A stretch of 64,000 nucleotides of DNA, from the NCBI GenBank assembly GCA_963514095.1, contig OY741285.1, positions 14,683,320 to 14,747,319 of the forward strand. The letters run 5' to 3'. Made by a program: the position numbers and the translations under genes. Below the pieces are notes generated by a model that was not told where the DNA came from, searched no databases, and saw nothing but the letters and a program-made list of their open reading frames with translations. Shown here in pieces: positions 12,911-24,793 of this stretch (position 1 is its first letter; each line of letters begins with the position of its first letter). Source of the stretch: Eutrigla gurnardus (Eukaryota; Chordata; Actinopteri; Perciformes; Triglidae).

Positions 12911-13782
12911 AATGTATTAATAAGGAACATGCCAATAAAAAACATGTTAATAAGAAATTAATTAAAAAAAACATGTTAATAAGAAATGTGTTAATAAGAA
13001 ACGTGTTAATGTGAAACATGTTAATAAGATACATATTAATAAGAAATGTGTTAATAAGAAACGTGTTAAGAAACGTGTTAATAAGAAATGTGAAAACATG
13101 TTAATAAGAAACGTGGTAATAAGAAACGTGTCAATAAGAAACATGTTAATAAGAAACATATTAATAAGAAACATGTTAATAAGAAATTAATTAAAAAACA
13201 TGTTAATAAGAAACATTAATAAGAACAATGTTAATAAAAACATGTTAATACAAAACATTTTTATAAGATGCGTTTTAATAAGAAACATGTTAATAAGAAA
13301 CAGGTTAATAAGAAACAAGTTAATAAGATATGTGTTAATCAGAAATGGGTTAATAAGAAACGTGATAACAAACGTGTTAATAATATACGTATAAGAAACA
13401 TAGTAATGAGAAACGTGTTAATAAGAAACAAGTTAATAAGATACGTGTTAATGAGAGACGTGTTAATTAGAAACGTGTTAATAAGAAACGTTAATAAGAA
13501 ACATGTTAATTAGAGATGTGTTAATAAGAAACGTGTTAATTAGAAACATGTTAATAAGAAACGTTAATAAGAAACGTGTTAATTAGAAACATGTTAATAA
13601 GAAACGTGTTAATAAGAAACGTTAATAAGAAATGTGTTAATAAGAAACGTGTTAATAAGAAATGTGTTAATAACAAACGTGTTAATAAGAAACGTGTTAA
13701 TAAGAAACGTTAATAAGAAATGTGTTAATAAGAAACGTGTTAATAAGAAATGTGTTAATAACAAACGTGTTAATAAGAAACG
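12911..13782. repeat. 15-bp minisatellite GTGTTAATAAGAAAC, about 870 bp
   Basis: The array is built from the 15-bp unit GTGTTAATAAGAAAC with single-base variants and occasional 9-10 base short units. Because 15 is a multiple of three, several frames stay open and translate to repetitive Asn-Lys-Lys or Leu-Ile-Arg-Asn strings. These are a by-product of the period, not proteins. Confidence 0.95.
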
Positions 13783-14276
13783 CCTCCGAGGAACTTTAAC
13801 AACCACGTCGAGTTTCCACACTCGGCTGGTTAGTAATGAATCCCAAACAAACGGTCTCATTTGTTTGTATGTTAGCTTTCTGAAAACTATGCTGCCGTGC
13901 CCGAGATTTCATTTTACAGTGGAGAGCTTCATTTCCCCGGACAAGGACAAGTATTTCCTCTCTCTCGTTTTCCCGTCTGCAAGTCGAGATACTGACCAGA
14001 ACAAACACACTGAACTGTGGGTAATGAACAGCTCGGTTTAATTAACTGGGAGCTCAGACTCCGTTGACAAGAGACAAATTAATGACTTACTTCCTGCGTT
14101 GGTTCTGCCCAGACACCCGACTCATCAGAGTCATCTTCACATTAGTATGAGTCTGTCGGATGTGTTTCCTAAAGTCACGCTGAAATGAGACTCTTTTAGG
14201 CCCCATCGCCCATTATAAAAAAGATGCACAATAGTAACCAAAAAAAGCCAAAAAGTAACAAAGAAATATCAATTTC
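13783..14276. other. Non-coding spacer
   Basis: Single-copy-looking sequence between the 15-bp array and the Harbinger MITE. I see no exon or regulatory signal. Confidence 0.45.
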
Positions 14277-14279
14277 TTA

Positions 14280-14856
14280 AGGCTGAGTTATGCTTCCGCG
14301 TCAACACAACGCAAGGGGGCTTGCGGACCCCTTACGTCCTTGCGGACCCCCCTTACGTCCAACGCAAGGGCCTGATGTGCACCTCCCAAAAATCCTAGAC
14401 GCCTGTCGAGGCGACGCAACACCAACGCAACGCCAACGCAGCGGCTTTGGCTGTGATTGGTCCGCTAACTACCTCCGCTGGAGACCGCTTTCCGGTTTCC
14501 ACTAATAAACACCGCCATTTAAACTTTTAAAAGGCTACTTTTATTGTTTGCACCTTGTTTTATTGTTTGCACCTTGTCGCTTTTGCACAAAGAAATAAAA
14601 CACCAAGTTCTGATAAATTGTGGATGTTTAAAGCCGGAAAGTAAACAAATAGGCTATAACGAGGCTAACAACAATATACATCAAGAGTCTCGGTCGGTCG
14701 TTCATTCTTTACAAAAAACATAGCGCCCTTTACCGGTGTGGCATTGAATTGCATTTCGACACGTAAACCCAACGCAGAACCATCACGGTCTCCAAGCAAC
14801 TGCGTGGCCGTTGCGTGGCCGTTGCGTGGTCACTACGCGGAAGCATAATCAGGCCT
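14280..14856. mobile_element. PIF/Harbinger-type MITE with TTA target duplication
   Basis: The left end AGGCTGAGTTATGCTTCCGCG and right end CGCGGAAGCATAATCAGGCCT are inverted repeats with two or three mismatches. They are flanked by TTA at 14277-14279 and again at 14857-14859, the 3-bp duplication typical of Harbinger. The 577-bp interior has CAACGCAA-type direct repeats near the left end, complementary ones (GCGTGGCCGTT) near the right end, and no transposase. Confidence 0.85.
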
Positions 14857-15127
14857 TTAGTCTTTTTTGTTTCGAAATCTTTTTTTATCTTTTTTTTTCT
14901 TTGAAAAGCAAGATTTGATTACATCAGCAATTACTAACTAATAATATCATTACAACCATCCATCAATCCGAGCTGGAGAAGGTGGTGATCTTTTTTCATC
15001 AACTTCCTCCCGTCTGTCAGTCTGGTTCACTCAGAAACACCTCAACAAACGGAAGATAAAGACTCGATAAATGACGTTTCAGCTCGACTTTAAATAATAA
15101 ATGAGAAGAGAAAGAAACGTTTAGTTT

Positions 15128-15205
15128 CAAATAGGGCTGTCAAACGAATTAACATTTGAATCAGATTAATCGCAGCGTGGCTGTGATTAATCATTCTACG
15201 TGAAA
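15128..15205. mobile_element. Fragment of a TAGGGCTGTCAAACGA-type repeat
   Basis: ATAGGGCTGTCAAACGAATT followed by GATTAATCGCAGCGTGG and GATTAATCATT matches the left end of a widespread vertebrate DNA-transposon family (recollection). The other end is not found, so only a fragment remains. Confidence 0.45.
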
Positions 15206-18200
15206 AATGACAAAACAAGACAGGAACTGATTATTATTTAATTTAACTGGAGAGGAAATCTCTACTTTTTTCTATATTCTAAAGTATAGAAAAATGATTT
15301 GAGAGTATTTTGTTAGTCCACCACCGTTATATCAGAAAAAGTTTAACACCTTCAAACAAGAGGAAGGAAAGTTTAAAATCCTGTCTATCCAAAGAAAACG
15401 CATCGCATTCAGCCGTGCCACCGTGTTTTTCCCCACAAAGAGCATTGTGGAAGACAAATTGGGGTCAAAGGTCGAACTTCATGGCGAGCCGGACGGCTCA
15501 GAAGGTCGCGGTGATGTTTTTCTCTCCCTGTTGTTTCTCCGTCTCGGCTGCCGGCGTGAAGCCGACTGAAAGATACAGAGAGACAGATGGAAGTGAAGTG
15601 TGGACAGAAAGGTATCCGAGGGAGAGTGAGACCCGGAGGTCAGTGCGGCGATATCAATAACATTCATAATAACGCTGAACCCCGGCGCTCTCGGTGAAGG
15701 ATGGACACATGAGCTGTAACCCAGGCGCTGACGACGAAGGATGCAAAGTACATATCAAAAATATTTTTGTAGGTTTCTAAACTCAAGGATGCTTTCAAAA
15801 CACGTACATTCGTCCACTTGGGGTCATGTTTTGATTTTACATCGTAATAATCATCTTCCATTTCTGGTCGTTATGGACGCTCTCGGCTGAGCGACTGATG
15901 CCGGCGTGACTCCACTGATCTCACCGCCTTCACACTGAGCTGCAGTTTGCTTCCAAAATTCCCGTTCAAGGACACAGCGATGCACTTTATTTTTTGCCTT
16001 TATCGGACTAAAACACAAAATAAGCGCCTCATACTTTGTCTGTTTCATCCCTATAATGTTTGTTTCTGCTTCAAGGCCACACTGAACAACACTGAAGACA
16101 TTGAAAAGAGGCACAAATCCATTTATTCGGATGGAAACGCCACAATCAGTGGATTCACTGACAAAGGGAAGAGTCCAAGAGAGAGGGCTGGTTTGCAGAC
16201 GGTCAATTTCACAATATTACAATAAACTGTACGCCACATGAGGACTTAAACACGCTGCTGCATCGTTGTAGTCGCCAAATCAAACCCAGCTGAATATAAC
16301 AAAACTCATCTGATCTAATATGTACCCACAGTCACAGGCAGCGTTTAGCAAACACAGTCACACCGTGTTTTATTTAAGAATCAAAAGGATTTATAGAAGT
16401 TGCTGAAAAGCCTTAAACATCTCATGAATACTGGCTGCGATGTCGTGCTGCTTCCAAAAAAATCTCATTATGAACGCGGCTCCTCACAGTTCAAACGGCG
16501 ACTTCAAGCTGCATCACATCCGTTTGTCGAACGCCCACCGCCGTTTTAACGTTTAACGTACGGATCAGACGGCGCGCCAGCGTCTGCAGGTCAACGCTTC
16601 CTGGGTCAGACGCCGAATCGTTCTTCAACTTTTAAACAAACTGAGGCAAACTTGTGACAAATGGAAGAGCCGCCTCGGCGTTGTTGTTCATGAACCGTAC
16701 GGGGATGAAGATGCAGAGGTTCGTCTGATCATTATTCATGATGCCGAGCAGTAAGTGGCTCTTTTTATTTTTTATTTGTTTTTTACATCCCAGAGTGCCA
16801 CTCGCAGAGAAAAAGATCAATTCTTCCTCACATTTGGCTGAAAGTTTCATCTATTATTCCTGTGATGCTCAACACTGGCAGCCAGTAAACTAACCACACA
16901 GGTTACATAAACATGGGAAAGAGTCGGGGAAAAAACTCTGTGCGTGTGTGTGTGTGTGTCTCTCTCAAGTGCACTAAAGTCTTCAGAAAAATCTGCTGCT
17001 CCACCTTAACAGCAGCTCACAATACACACAGATGACGGATGGAGAGTTAAGAACAAGAGCAGTGTCACCCGTCACCCAGTGACCGGCATCGCTGCATCGA
17101 TACACAGCCGCAGAGAGACGACTCTCATTCTCCGTCAAATTCATCACCGCTGATACGGCTGTCCAACAAAAGTAATCCCTCCAACAGTCAGTCCGAGTGT
17201 GCGTTTGTCCGTCAAGTGGTTTCTGGGGATCATTTCCACACCGACAGAAACGTTAAACAGCTGAGATCTTCACGTCACAATGTTGACTCATTCGTTTCGG
17301 TTGGCTGCACTAGAGGAGCCGCTTCAGGTCAGACGGCTGTTTCACTTCAAGATGATCCTCATTTCTGATTTAAAGTCAGATTCTGTTTTCTTTCTAAGAA
17401 ATAACTACAGAACAAATCTGGACTTCATCACTGCCTTCCGAAGAAAATGTATTATCTTCATGTATGGCCATTTGCGTAAAACCACAGTCAATTAAATACT
17501 GTGTATTAATATAAATACCTGCTTTAATTAAGCCTCTCTGTAAAACACAAAGTCCCCATTGAACTGAATGAGGACCTGCAGTAGAAAGTGTGGACTTCCT
17601 GTGGCAGTGAGTCACCAACAAAACCAAATGAAAGCAACCACATGGGTCACCGACGTCTGGTTGGCCTTCCTCTCACCGTGAACAGGAAGTTGGGATTTCC
17701 TCTGAACCTGGTCACCAGGTTCGTCTTCAGTCGGTGCGCCTGCAACACTCAGAAATCTTTCAGGCGACTCGTCCCTGACCCGTCTGATAACCGAACCCGT
17801 GTTCACGTTACAACTCGCCGCTATCCAGAGAAAACCTGGAGAATCTTTTCTTAGTGAGGCTACGCTACGGATCCATGATTGTATTTTCCCATAATTCCCT
17901 GCTGGTCCCAGCGAGGCGCTACAGGTTTAAAACAGGCTTAACAACACCGGCCTTAAGTACTTGTTCAAACAACCAGGATCTGATGTAACCGCCTCTCATC
18001 GAGCCGTAATCCAGCGCTGGGAGCCAAACAAGACGGAGGCCTTGAAGATGCTTTGCGTTGCTTTTTTATTTTTTTTATTTTAGGGCTTCTCCTCCTCGTT
18101 AGTGTTTGCAGCGATTTGGTCGGAGGCCGAGCTCCTTGGTTGGATCATCAAAACAAGGAGGATTAAACCGGGATCAAGGTGATGAAAAGGTGATTTCTGT

Positions 18201-19068
18201 AGCGCCAAGACCTCGGAGGGGTTGCAAGCGAAATGACGTCATTCTCGAGCAGAGATCTCCAGTTCTGAGCCCTGCAGGTCTGTCTGAGACACGGGGAGCT
18301 CCTCGTAACAAACACGGTTCAGGTGTGAAACACAAAGACTCCCAATAATTCAAACATACAAAACTAAATAAGTCACCATGTTAACTTCCTGACTGTTGTA
18401 TCGATGGAGCATAAAAAGATGGAGTCCTTCACCTTCCAATCCAAACTACAGAAGACGCTAAAAACACACTAATATGTAAAAGAAAATAAGACATTAAATG
18501 ATCACAAAAGGAGAAATTCATAAAAATGTAAATTCTAAATGTTATTGGTCCAGAGATGATGACACCACCTGATCCTCACATTATGTTCTGAGAAATTGAA
18601 TCATAAATATCAACACAGAAGTAACTTTTCTTAATGTTTATCTTTTTTTTGTTTATCTGAAATTTCATATTGTGATATCCTGGTGAAATATCGTGATCCT
18701 GATAATCATCAAAATATGTTTTCCCGCCAACACATCTGTTTGCTGTGAAGATTTTAAATAAAATACATTTAATAAAAAGAATATGTAGAAATAAAAAAAA
18801 CAATTAAATCAAACAATATTGTGTGTTGAATCAGTCTTTATTTTTTACTTAGCTAGACAGCTTTTTATATTCACTCATGTGAAAATATAAAACGATGAAT
18901 ATGCAGAAAATATGAACAAAAATGCTTTGTGTTAGCATCATTAGAGATAATTATATTTAGGCCTATTATTACAGCTGAACAGAAGAATTAATTTCTGACT
19001 GAGTTAAAACTTTTAGAGATTATTTATCCTTTAAAAAGGAATGTGAGGTGTGAAAGATGAGGAGGGCT
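15206..19068. other. Non-coding, no gene seen
   Basis: About 3.9 kb without a convincing exon chain. Open frames are at most 116 codons, without domains. A short (GT)n lies at 16941-16958. Sequence below 18500 becomes AT-rich. Confidence 0.45.
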
Positions 19069-19085
19069 GTGTGTGCGTGTGTGTG

Positions 19086-19117
<32 letters not shown>

Positions 19118-19455
19118 GTAGCAGAGCACACAAAACAAATATGGAGGCAGAAAAAAAGGAAAAAGAAAACAGTAGCGGCGGCTCTTAAATCTGTCACATG
19201 GTTTTACAGCCTCCTCAACTTTAATGGCCACACTGATGATGGAAAGATGGGTGCCAGAGATGCCTTCATGATTGGCTGCAGCTGCACACAGAAACACACA
19301 CACACACACACACACACACAACTTCGTCCAACAGTCATCATCACGCCATCAGAGGTTGTTAAAGAAAAAAAAATCAGGCAGAAAAACAATAAAATGGAGA
19401 TTGCCAGACAGAAGGTTGAACATGAATAAGTCACTGAAGCTGCAGATTCATGGCG

Positions 19456-19491
<36 letters not shown>

Positions 19492-19601
19492 CACATACAA
19501 ACACAACATCAGTGAATGTGCACACAGTCAAACAGCCGCATACATAAAGATGTGATTACCTATGAAACTCAACCCCAAGTCAACCTTGCCTGTGGCTGTG
19601 A

Positions 19602-19633
<32 letters not shown>
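19069..19633. repeat. Cluster of four CA/GT microsatellites
   Basis: (GT)n at about 19069-19118, then (CA)n at about 19293-19321, 19457-19490 and 19602-19633, within 570 bases. The GT tract and the CA tracts are opposite in sense and could pair. Open frames across them translate to Cys-Val or Thr-His strings and are not genes. Confidence 0.95.
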
Positions 19634-19636
<3 letters not shown>

Positions 19637-20730
19637 CTCTAATTTAACCGCGTCTCCTCGCTGCCGTTAAATCATCGTGTCATCAGCATGGAAACTGATT
19701 GCGGCTCATAAAAACGCAGAAACAAGCAGATAAAAAGTTGCAGAAAAGTATTTTTTTATATTTTTTATATTGAATCCAGCGTCTGGATTCAGGTGTGAAG
19801 TCCTGTTGACGGGTTTAAGTTCAGATGTTACACTTTTACGTGTGCAAAAGGAAATTAGTCCGACTTATGTTCGAGTTTGTGCAGGAAAACTAAGAAAATG
19901 TGTTTTTATAAACCGACTAAGCTCATCCAATAAAAGGTAAATTAACTCAAGGATGGATGAGGACTACTAGGACCCGAGGACCCAGAAGTCATGAGAAAAA
20001 AAAAAACATCTACAGGATGGAACAGGAAAATTACTGATGTAGGCAGGAAAGTACGTCAGTAGTAGCGTCTCTGTTTAGCGTCTGTCACAATCTTTGCATC
20101 ATAATTTGATGCAGAGATGCAGGAAAAAAAGGAAAATCAATGTCATGCAGCCATGTGTGTTTCCATCATTGCTGAACGGCAACACAGCAGCGACAATAGC
20201 CATCTAAATGTAAATCAAAGACACACAAACGCACACATTGTCCTGCAGCTCAAAGCAGCAAAAATAGGCCAAACGTCAGAAGGGGCAATAAAAAGAAGCT
20301 TCGGTCCACGTGGATCAATAAGAAAAGCTCTCATCAGTCAGTAAATACAAAGAGGCACAAACACGTACAAAAGAAAGCCGAGAACGTTGCTCTTAGAAAA
20401 AGCTGCTCATGTTTGAATGACACAAGTTGATCAACGCAGACAGCAGCAGACTGGATTCAGTGTTTCACCACAAGCAGGATCATTCACAGCTGGTTTTTAT
20501 TCTAAGGATGCTCATTGAAGCTGGTTTTAGGTAAAGTGACTGTACAACATTCAAACTAGAGAAATGTGAGATAAAGATTCACTTGAGTTGAGACGAACCA
20601 CCCAGATGTAGTTTGCTGTCTCTGACCACTGATGCAGCAACGCAACAAGAATAAATCTATACAACTCAAACGTCACAAAGCAGCACTTTAAAGACTGAGA
20701 ACACCCAACAACTTTCAATGCTTTAAGATA
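19634..20730. other. Non-coding spacer
   Basis: No exon or element recognised between the CA-repeat cluster and the 51-bp minisatellite. Confidence 0.45.
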
Positions 20731-21350
20731 AACCACAACCAGCCCCCACCCACAACCAGCACAAACCACAACCAGCCCCCACCCACAACCAGCACAAACC
20801 ACAACCAGCCCCCACCCACAACCAGCACAAACCAACAACCAGCACCCACCCACAACCAGCCCCCACCCACAACCAGCACAAACCAACAACCAGCACCCAC
20901 CCACAACCAGCCCCCACCCACAACCAGCACAAACCAACAACCAGCCCCCACCCACAACCAGCACAAACCAACAACCAGCACCCACCCACAACCAGCCCCC
21001 ACCCACAACCAGCACAAACCAACAACCAGCCCCCACCCACAACCAGCACAAACCAACAACCAGCACCCACCCACAACCAGCCCCCACCCACAACCAGCAC
21101 AAACCAACAACCAGCACCCACCCACAACCAGCCCCCACCCACAACCAGCACAAACCAACAACCAGCACCCACCCACAACCAGCCCCCACCCACAACCAGC
21201 ACAAACCAACAACCAGCACCCACCCACAACCAGCCCCCACCCACAACCAGCACAAACCAACAACCAGCACCAACCCAAAACCAGCCCCCACCCACAACCA
21301 GCCTCCACCCACAACCGGCACCGACCTACAACCAGCCTCAAACCAAACAC
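20731..21350. repeat. CCCACCCACAACCAG minisatellite with 51-bp higher-order unit
   Basis: The array is made of ACAACCAGC-type subunits combined into a 51-bp unit (CAGCACAAACCAACAACCAG... to ...CCCCCACCCACAAC) with shorter variants. The unit length is a multiple of three, so all three minus-strand frames stay open for 190-256 codons and read as Gly-Trp-Cys-Val-Leu strings. The plus strand is C-rich and the minus strand G-rich. Confidence 0.9.
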
Positions 21351-21397
21351 ACCTCCCATGAAGCGTTCATGATGATCAGAAAAAGCAGCTTCCTCAC

Positions 21398-21487
21398 CTT
21401 TGGCAGCATCTTCACGCCTCTTCAAACTCCTCATGGCGTCGGTTAGATTCCCTTCAGTCCGGCGTTTCCTTCCCCTCATCGTCGTCT
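21398..21487 (-). other. Candidate orphan exon (30 codons, basic) beside the minisatellite
   Basis: On the minus strand a 90-bp segment lies between an acceptor (GAACTCTGACAG) and a donor (AAAG|GTGAGG), with the same phase at both ends. It encodes a basic stretch containing MRGRKRR and LKRRED. No neighbouring exon was found within several kilobases and the protein is not recognised. Splice-like motifs of this quality occur by chance, so confidence is low. Confidence 0.22.
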
Positions 21488-21490
21488 CTG

Positions 21491-23059
21491 TCAGAGTTCA
21501 AACAACTCACGAAGCTTCTTTGGTTTAATGTCAGAAAAAACTGAAAAATAAAAAAAGAGCAGAAAGATGTCACAGGTGAGAAGCTGCAAGGACAGAATGT
21601 TTGGTGTATCAACAAACATATAATCAATAATGACCTAAATGATACCCAGCAGTTCATACGAGGGCAAAGTACATTTGCTATGTCAGCAAAGTAAAACATT
21701 TCAAAAGCAGCCTGATCTCCTAAAAGTGACATGCCCACACTGAAACTGCATTGGGAGTTACGTTGTGAGGACGTGGATTACGTTCTCTGTCACAAAGTGG
21801 TTTCAAAGGAGTCCGTTGAAGTCCACGGAAAAAAAATCTCCCATGATGTGCTTTTTTTTACTAAACTTAACTACATAGTTTCATTTTTTCCCTATTCATA
21901 TTTAAGTATCTTGTGGTATCGAACATTTTCAGTCGCCGCTCGTAGTTGTGGTGATTAGAAGTGTGTTTTTTATGAGAAGTTCCTCCACAGTCAGTGTATT
22001 ACACAGACAGGAGGACCGGCACATTCCAACTAACCCTTCAAAACACCAGCAAACTAACCGATCAAAGCAGCTAAAAATACTGTTTTTATCAAAGGAGTCT
22101 GGTGAGTTTAAACTGCCTCTCTTTCACTGAGATGAATTTACCTGCTGATGAAAAAGAACCTGATCATTTTCACACGTTCTGCTCGAGAGTTTGATTGCAG
22201 GTTACATTTCATTCACCGCTGTTTTATTACAAATCTCCAGATGTGTGATTATGAAGTTGCCAAGTCGGTGTTTGCTTTCCGTTTGGCACAGCTAATTGCC
22301 AATCAATGCGGCTTTAAAGTCACTGGAAGCTCTGATATGAATTATGTGTGTTGACTGGAAGTCGCCACTCTGTTGGAGGAGGAGGGTTTGAAAACATGCT
22401 CATGCATCTTGCCGTCACCACGGGGAATAAAGACCACTTGGTTTCGGTGGATTTACCAAACCGCTCATAAAATGAGAACCACGTTTTCATCCAACTGAAG
22501 GATTAACCAGCAGCTGAGATTAATTCATCCATTTCACCGTCAAGTTAATACAATGTTCTTTTTTGTTCCGAAATACAGCCACCAACGTTATTCTAGAGCC
22601 GATCAATGATCATTTTCAAGCAGAATAAGTGAAATAATCACAATAATCTGTGATTGCAGCTTCGCAAACAAGAAGACGTCACGTTTAGTTCTTTGAGGTT
22701 CTGATGTTTTTTTTTATGTTTTGAAGACTGAACAACTACGGATGGATTTATTGAATTAATTAATGTCGGATTAATCCATTATTAAAATGGATTAAGTGAT
22801 TTTCCATTCAGAAACAAAACAATGAAAGTAACTTTTCCAATACGAGATTTTTTTCTGCATCAGACATCGGAAAAATGGCAAAAATGTCTCGTTGATTTTA
22901 CTTAATTTTATTCTATGAATTGCTTCTTACTTTGAGGATTAACTTCGAGAGCATTGTCGAACTACTCTTAAAATAACCCTTTATATTGTTTTTTTATATT
23001 TATTTTCTTTATTTAAGTTGCAGTAGCAATAGGGATAAGATATTATAATTAATAAGTAA
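21491..23059. other. Non-coding, AT-rich
   Basis: Short frames only. AATTAATTAATG-rich sequence is near 22750. No element ends recognised. Confidence 0.45.
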
Positions 23060-23276
23060 ACGCGATAGTTTTTGTTATGTATATAATTTTTAATAAAGTT
23101 TAAATTAAAAAAAAAGTCTGTGAAGTGCACCTGTGTCCGACTTGACGTGATGGGAACTTCACGAGTTCCGGCGGAAACGCTCAAGTCTCGTGCACAAGTC
23201 GGACACAGGTGCACTTCACGGACTTTAAAAAAAAAAAAATTATTTAAACTTAATTAATAATTATATACATCGCGCC
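23060..23276. repeat. Fold-back inverted repeat (palindromic element)
   Basis: The left arm (about 23077-23144) and right arm (about 23195-23270) are inverted copies. The inner 31 bases GTGAAGTGCACCTGTGTCCG... match with one mismatch. The AT-rich outer arms (ATGTATATAATT...AGTTTAAAT) match less well, and both sides begin with CGCGAT. The spacer is about 50 bases. A further CTTCACGGACTTTGCA copy lies just beyond at 23287. No clear target duplication or coding sequence. Confidence 0.85.
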
Positions 23277-23642
23277 AGGGGAAACTTCACGGACTTTGCA
23301 CAAAGAATATGGTCTACCCAGTGGCGCTGGCTTTCTTCGTCGCTGACGAATTCGAGCCGAGGCCTTTGAACTCCCCTTGTTGATGGAGGCTGAGGAATTT
23401 TCTCACGTGGGAAATACCACGTGGTATCCAATTAAAATGGGGGGAAAAAAACAGAATTATTCATCATGAATTAACATTACCTCTGATCAGTTGGTACAAA
23501 CTGTTTTAAGTATTTTGTTACCCATGTTAAATACATGGTATAAAATTAAATGTGATTTAGCCATCACTTTATTTCCCTTCCTTTCCATCGTTCTGGAGGA
23601 AAGTAGCTTAATAGTTTAATGAAGTGCTTAAGTTTAGTTTAA

Positions 23643-23645
<3 letters not shown>

Positions 23646-23704
<59 letters not shown>
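23646..23704. repeat. (TA)n microsatellite
   Basis: About 59 bases of uninterrupted TA dinucleotide. Confidence 0.98.
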
Positions 23705-23707
<3 letters not shown>

Positions 23708-24188
23708 CTGGGAGAAAAATTAGTGAGACTGACCAGATACTCGTGTGCAGCATCTGTTACCATGGCAACGTACCTGCGACATGAACCACCGTCATACAAC
23801 TGAAAACTTTTAACCTGTTGAGTTGAAACTGAAGTCACCTCGCTAACCTCAAGTCCTGCGTCCTGGTCCAGGGCCCTAATTTATCAGTGTAGAAAAGATT
23901 CCAACTTTTGTTTTACAAATTAAATTTAGAATGTGGCAAGTAAGAAAAATAAATAAATTAAACATGGGCAAATCAGTCGTATGCACACAAGCGTTGATAA
24001 ATCCAATAAGTTAAACCACCATGCTTGTGCATATTTGGGGGTCATTTGCATTAAGAAATGCCCCCAATTGGTCATATATTGTGACAAAACATCCGTTTAA
24101 GAAACTAGGTGAAAATGCCCCCCCTCCCCAACCAGCTCTACCAAAAAACATGCTGTGAAAAACATGTCGAGAGGGCATAGTTTACATT

Positions 24189-24545
24189 TTACAATAATGC
24201 AAGATGAAACATGTTACATGTTCTAAATTGATAGCCATATGGATCTACTGCCATTAATGCATTCCTTTTTACCACTAAAAGTAAAGTCAGAAATACAATA
24301 ATAATTAGGAAGCCGGATGTAGCCTGAATAAGCCAGCTAGTGGGAAGTGCTTTCAATGGCTGGGTCCACAAAGGAATCTCCCCCATGCGCCAGACATGCC
24401 TTCCCTTGTCCAGCACCTGTCCGTCGACAGAAAGGTACAGTCTGAACAGGCCCTGATTGTACCACAGGAGAGATGTGCACGTTGCTGCTGGAGGCCAAGT
24501 GGAGTCTGAACTGAGGGAGTTGTTGGTGAATCTGCATTTTTTTCC
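24189..24545 (-). pseudogene. Unidentified membrane-protein 3' fragment, probably decayed
   Basis: One minus-strand frame runs from about 24545 to a TAA at 24189. It encodes a Cys/Asn-containing stretch with an N-glycosylation-type NNS, then NQGLFRLYLSVDG, then a hydrophobic segment (FLIIIVFLTLLLVV) followed by KRN, the layout of a type I membrane anchor with a short tail. Upstream, a G7A7 run (24538-24552) separates it from another frame that looks continuous with it, suggesting a frameshift. The 30 bases at about 24451-24480 recur upstream of array copy D (48559-48590), so the fragment belonged to the duplicated unit. I do not recognise the family. It could be the last exon of a neighbouring gene; its anchor resembles those of adhesion or envelope-type proteins. 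Confidence 0.35.
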
Positions 24546-24793
24546 CCCCCGAAATCACCGGTACCAATGACAGACTTGAAGAATAACTCAGAAATATACA
24601 ATCGTCTCACTGATGGTTTTGTTTAGCAAGCGTAGGTAATGCAGAGTCAGTGTTAAACTGAGACCGTTTCATTACCAGTTAAAAAGTTCCTCACGGTACT
24701 TTAAGTCTTATGGTCTAGAGCATTTTACCACCACATGCAGATGTCTTCTGCATTTAAAGTCATATCTTAGGACAGAGACAATTTTGATAAGTT

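Noticed and set aside
12962..14041. Repetitive Asn-Lys-Lys and Leu-Ile-Arg-Asn open frames
   Set aside because: Translation of the 15-bp minisatellite in several frames; no start context, domain or splice structure.
20551..21479. Minus-strand open frames of 190-256 codons rich in Gly, Trp, Cys, Val
   Set aside because: They are the three frames of a 51-bp minisatellite; all stay open because the unit is a multiple of three.
24353..24610. Zona pellucida domain suspected in the fragment beside pseudogene A
   Set aside because: The cysteine pattern and expected ZP signature residues are not present; only an anchor-like segment is clear.
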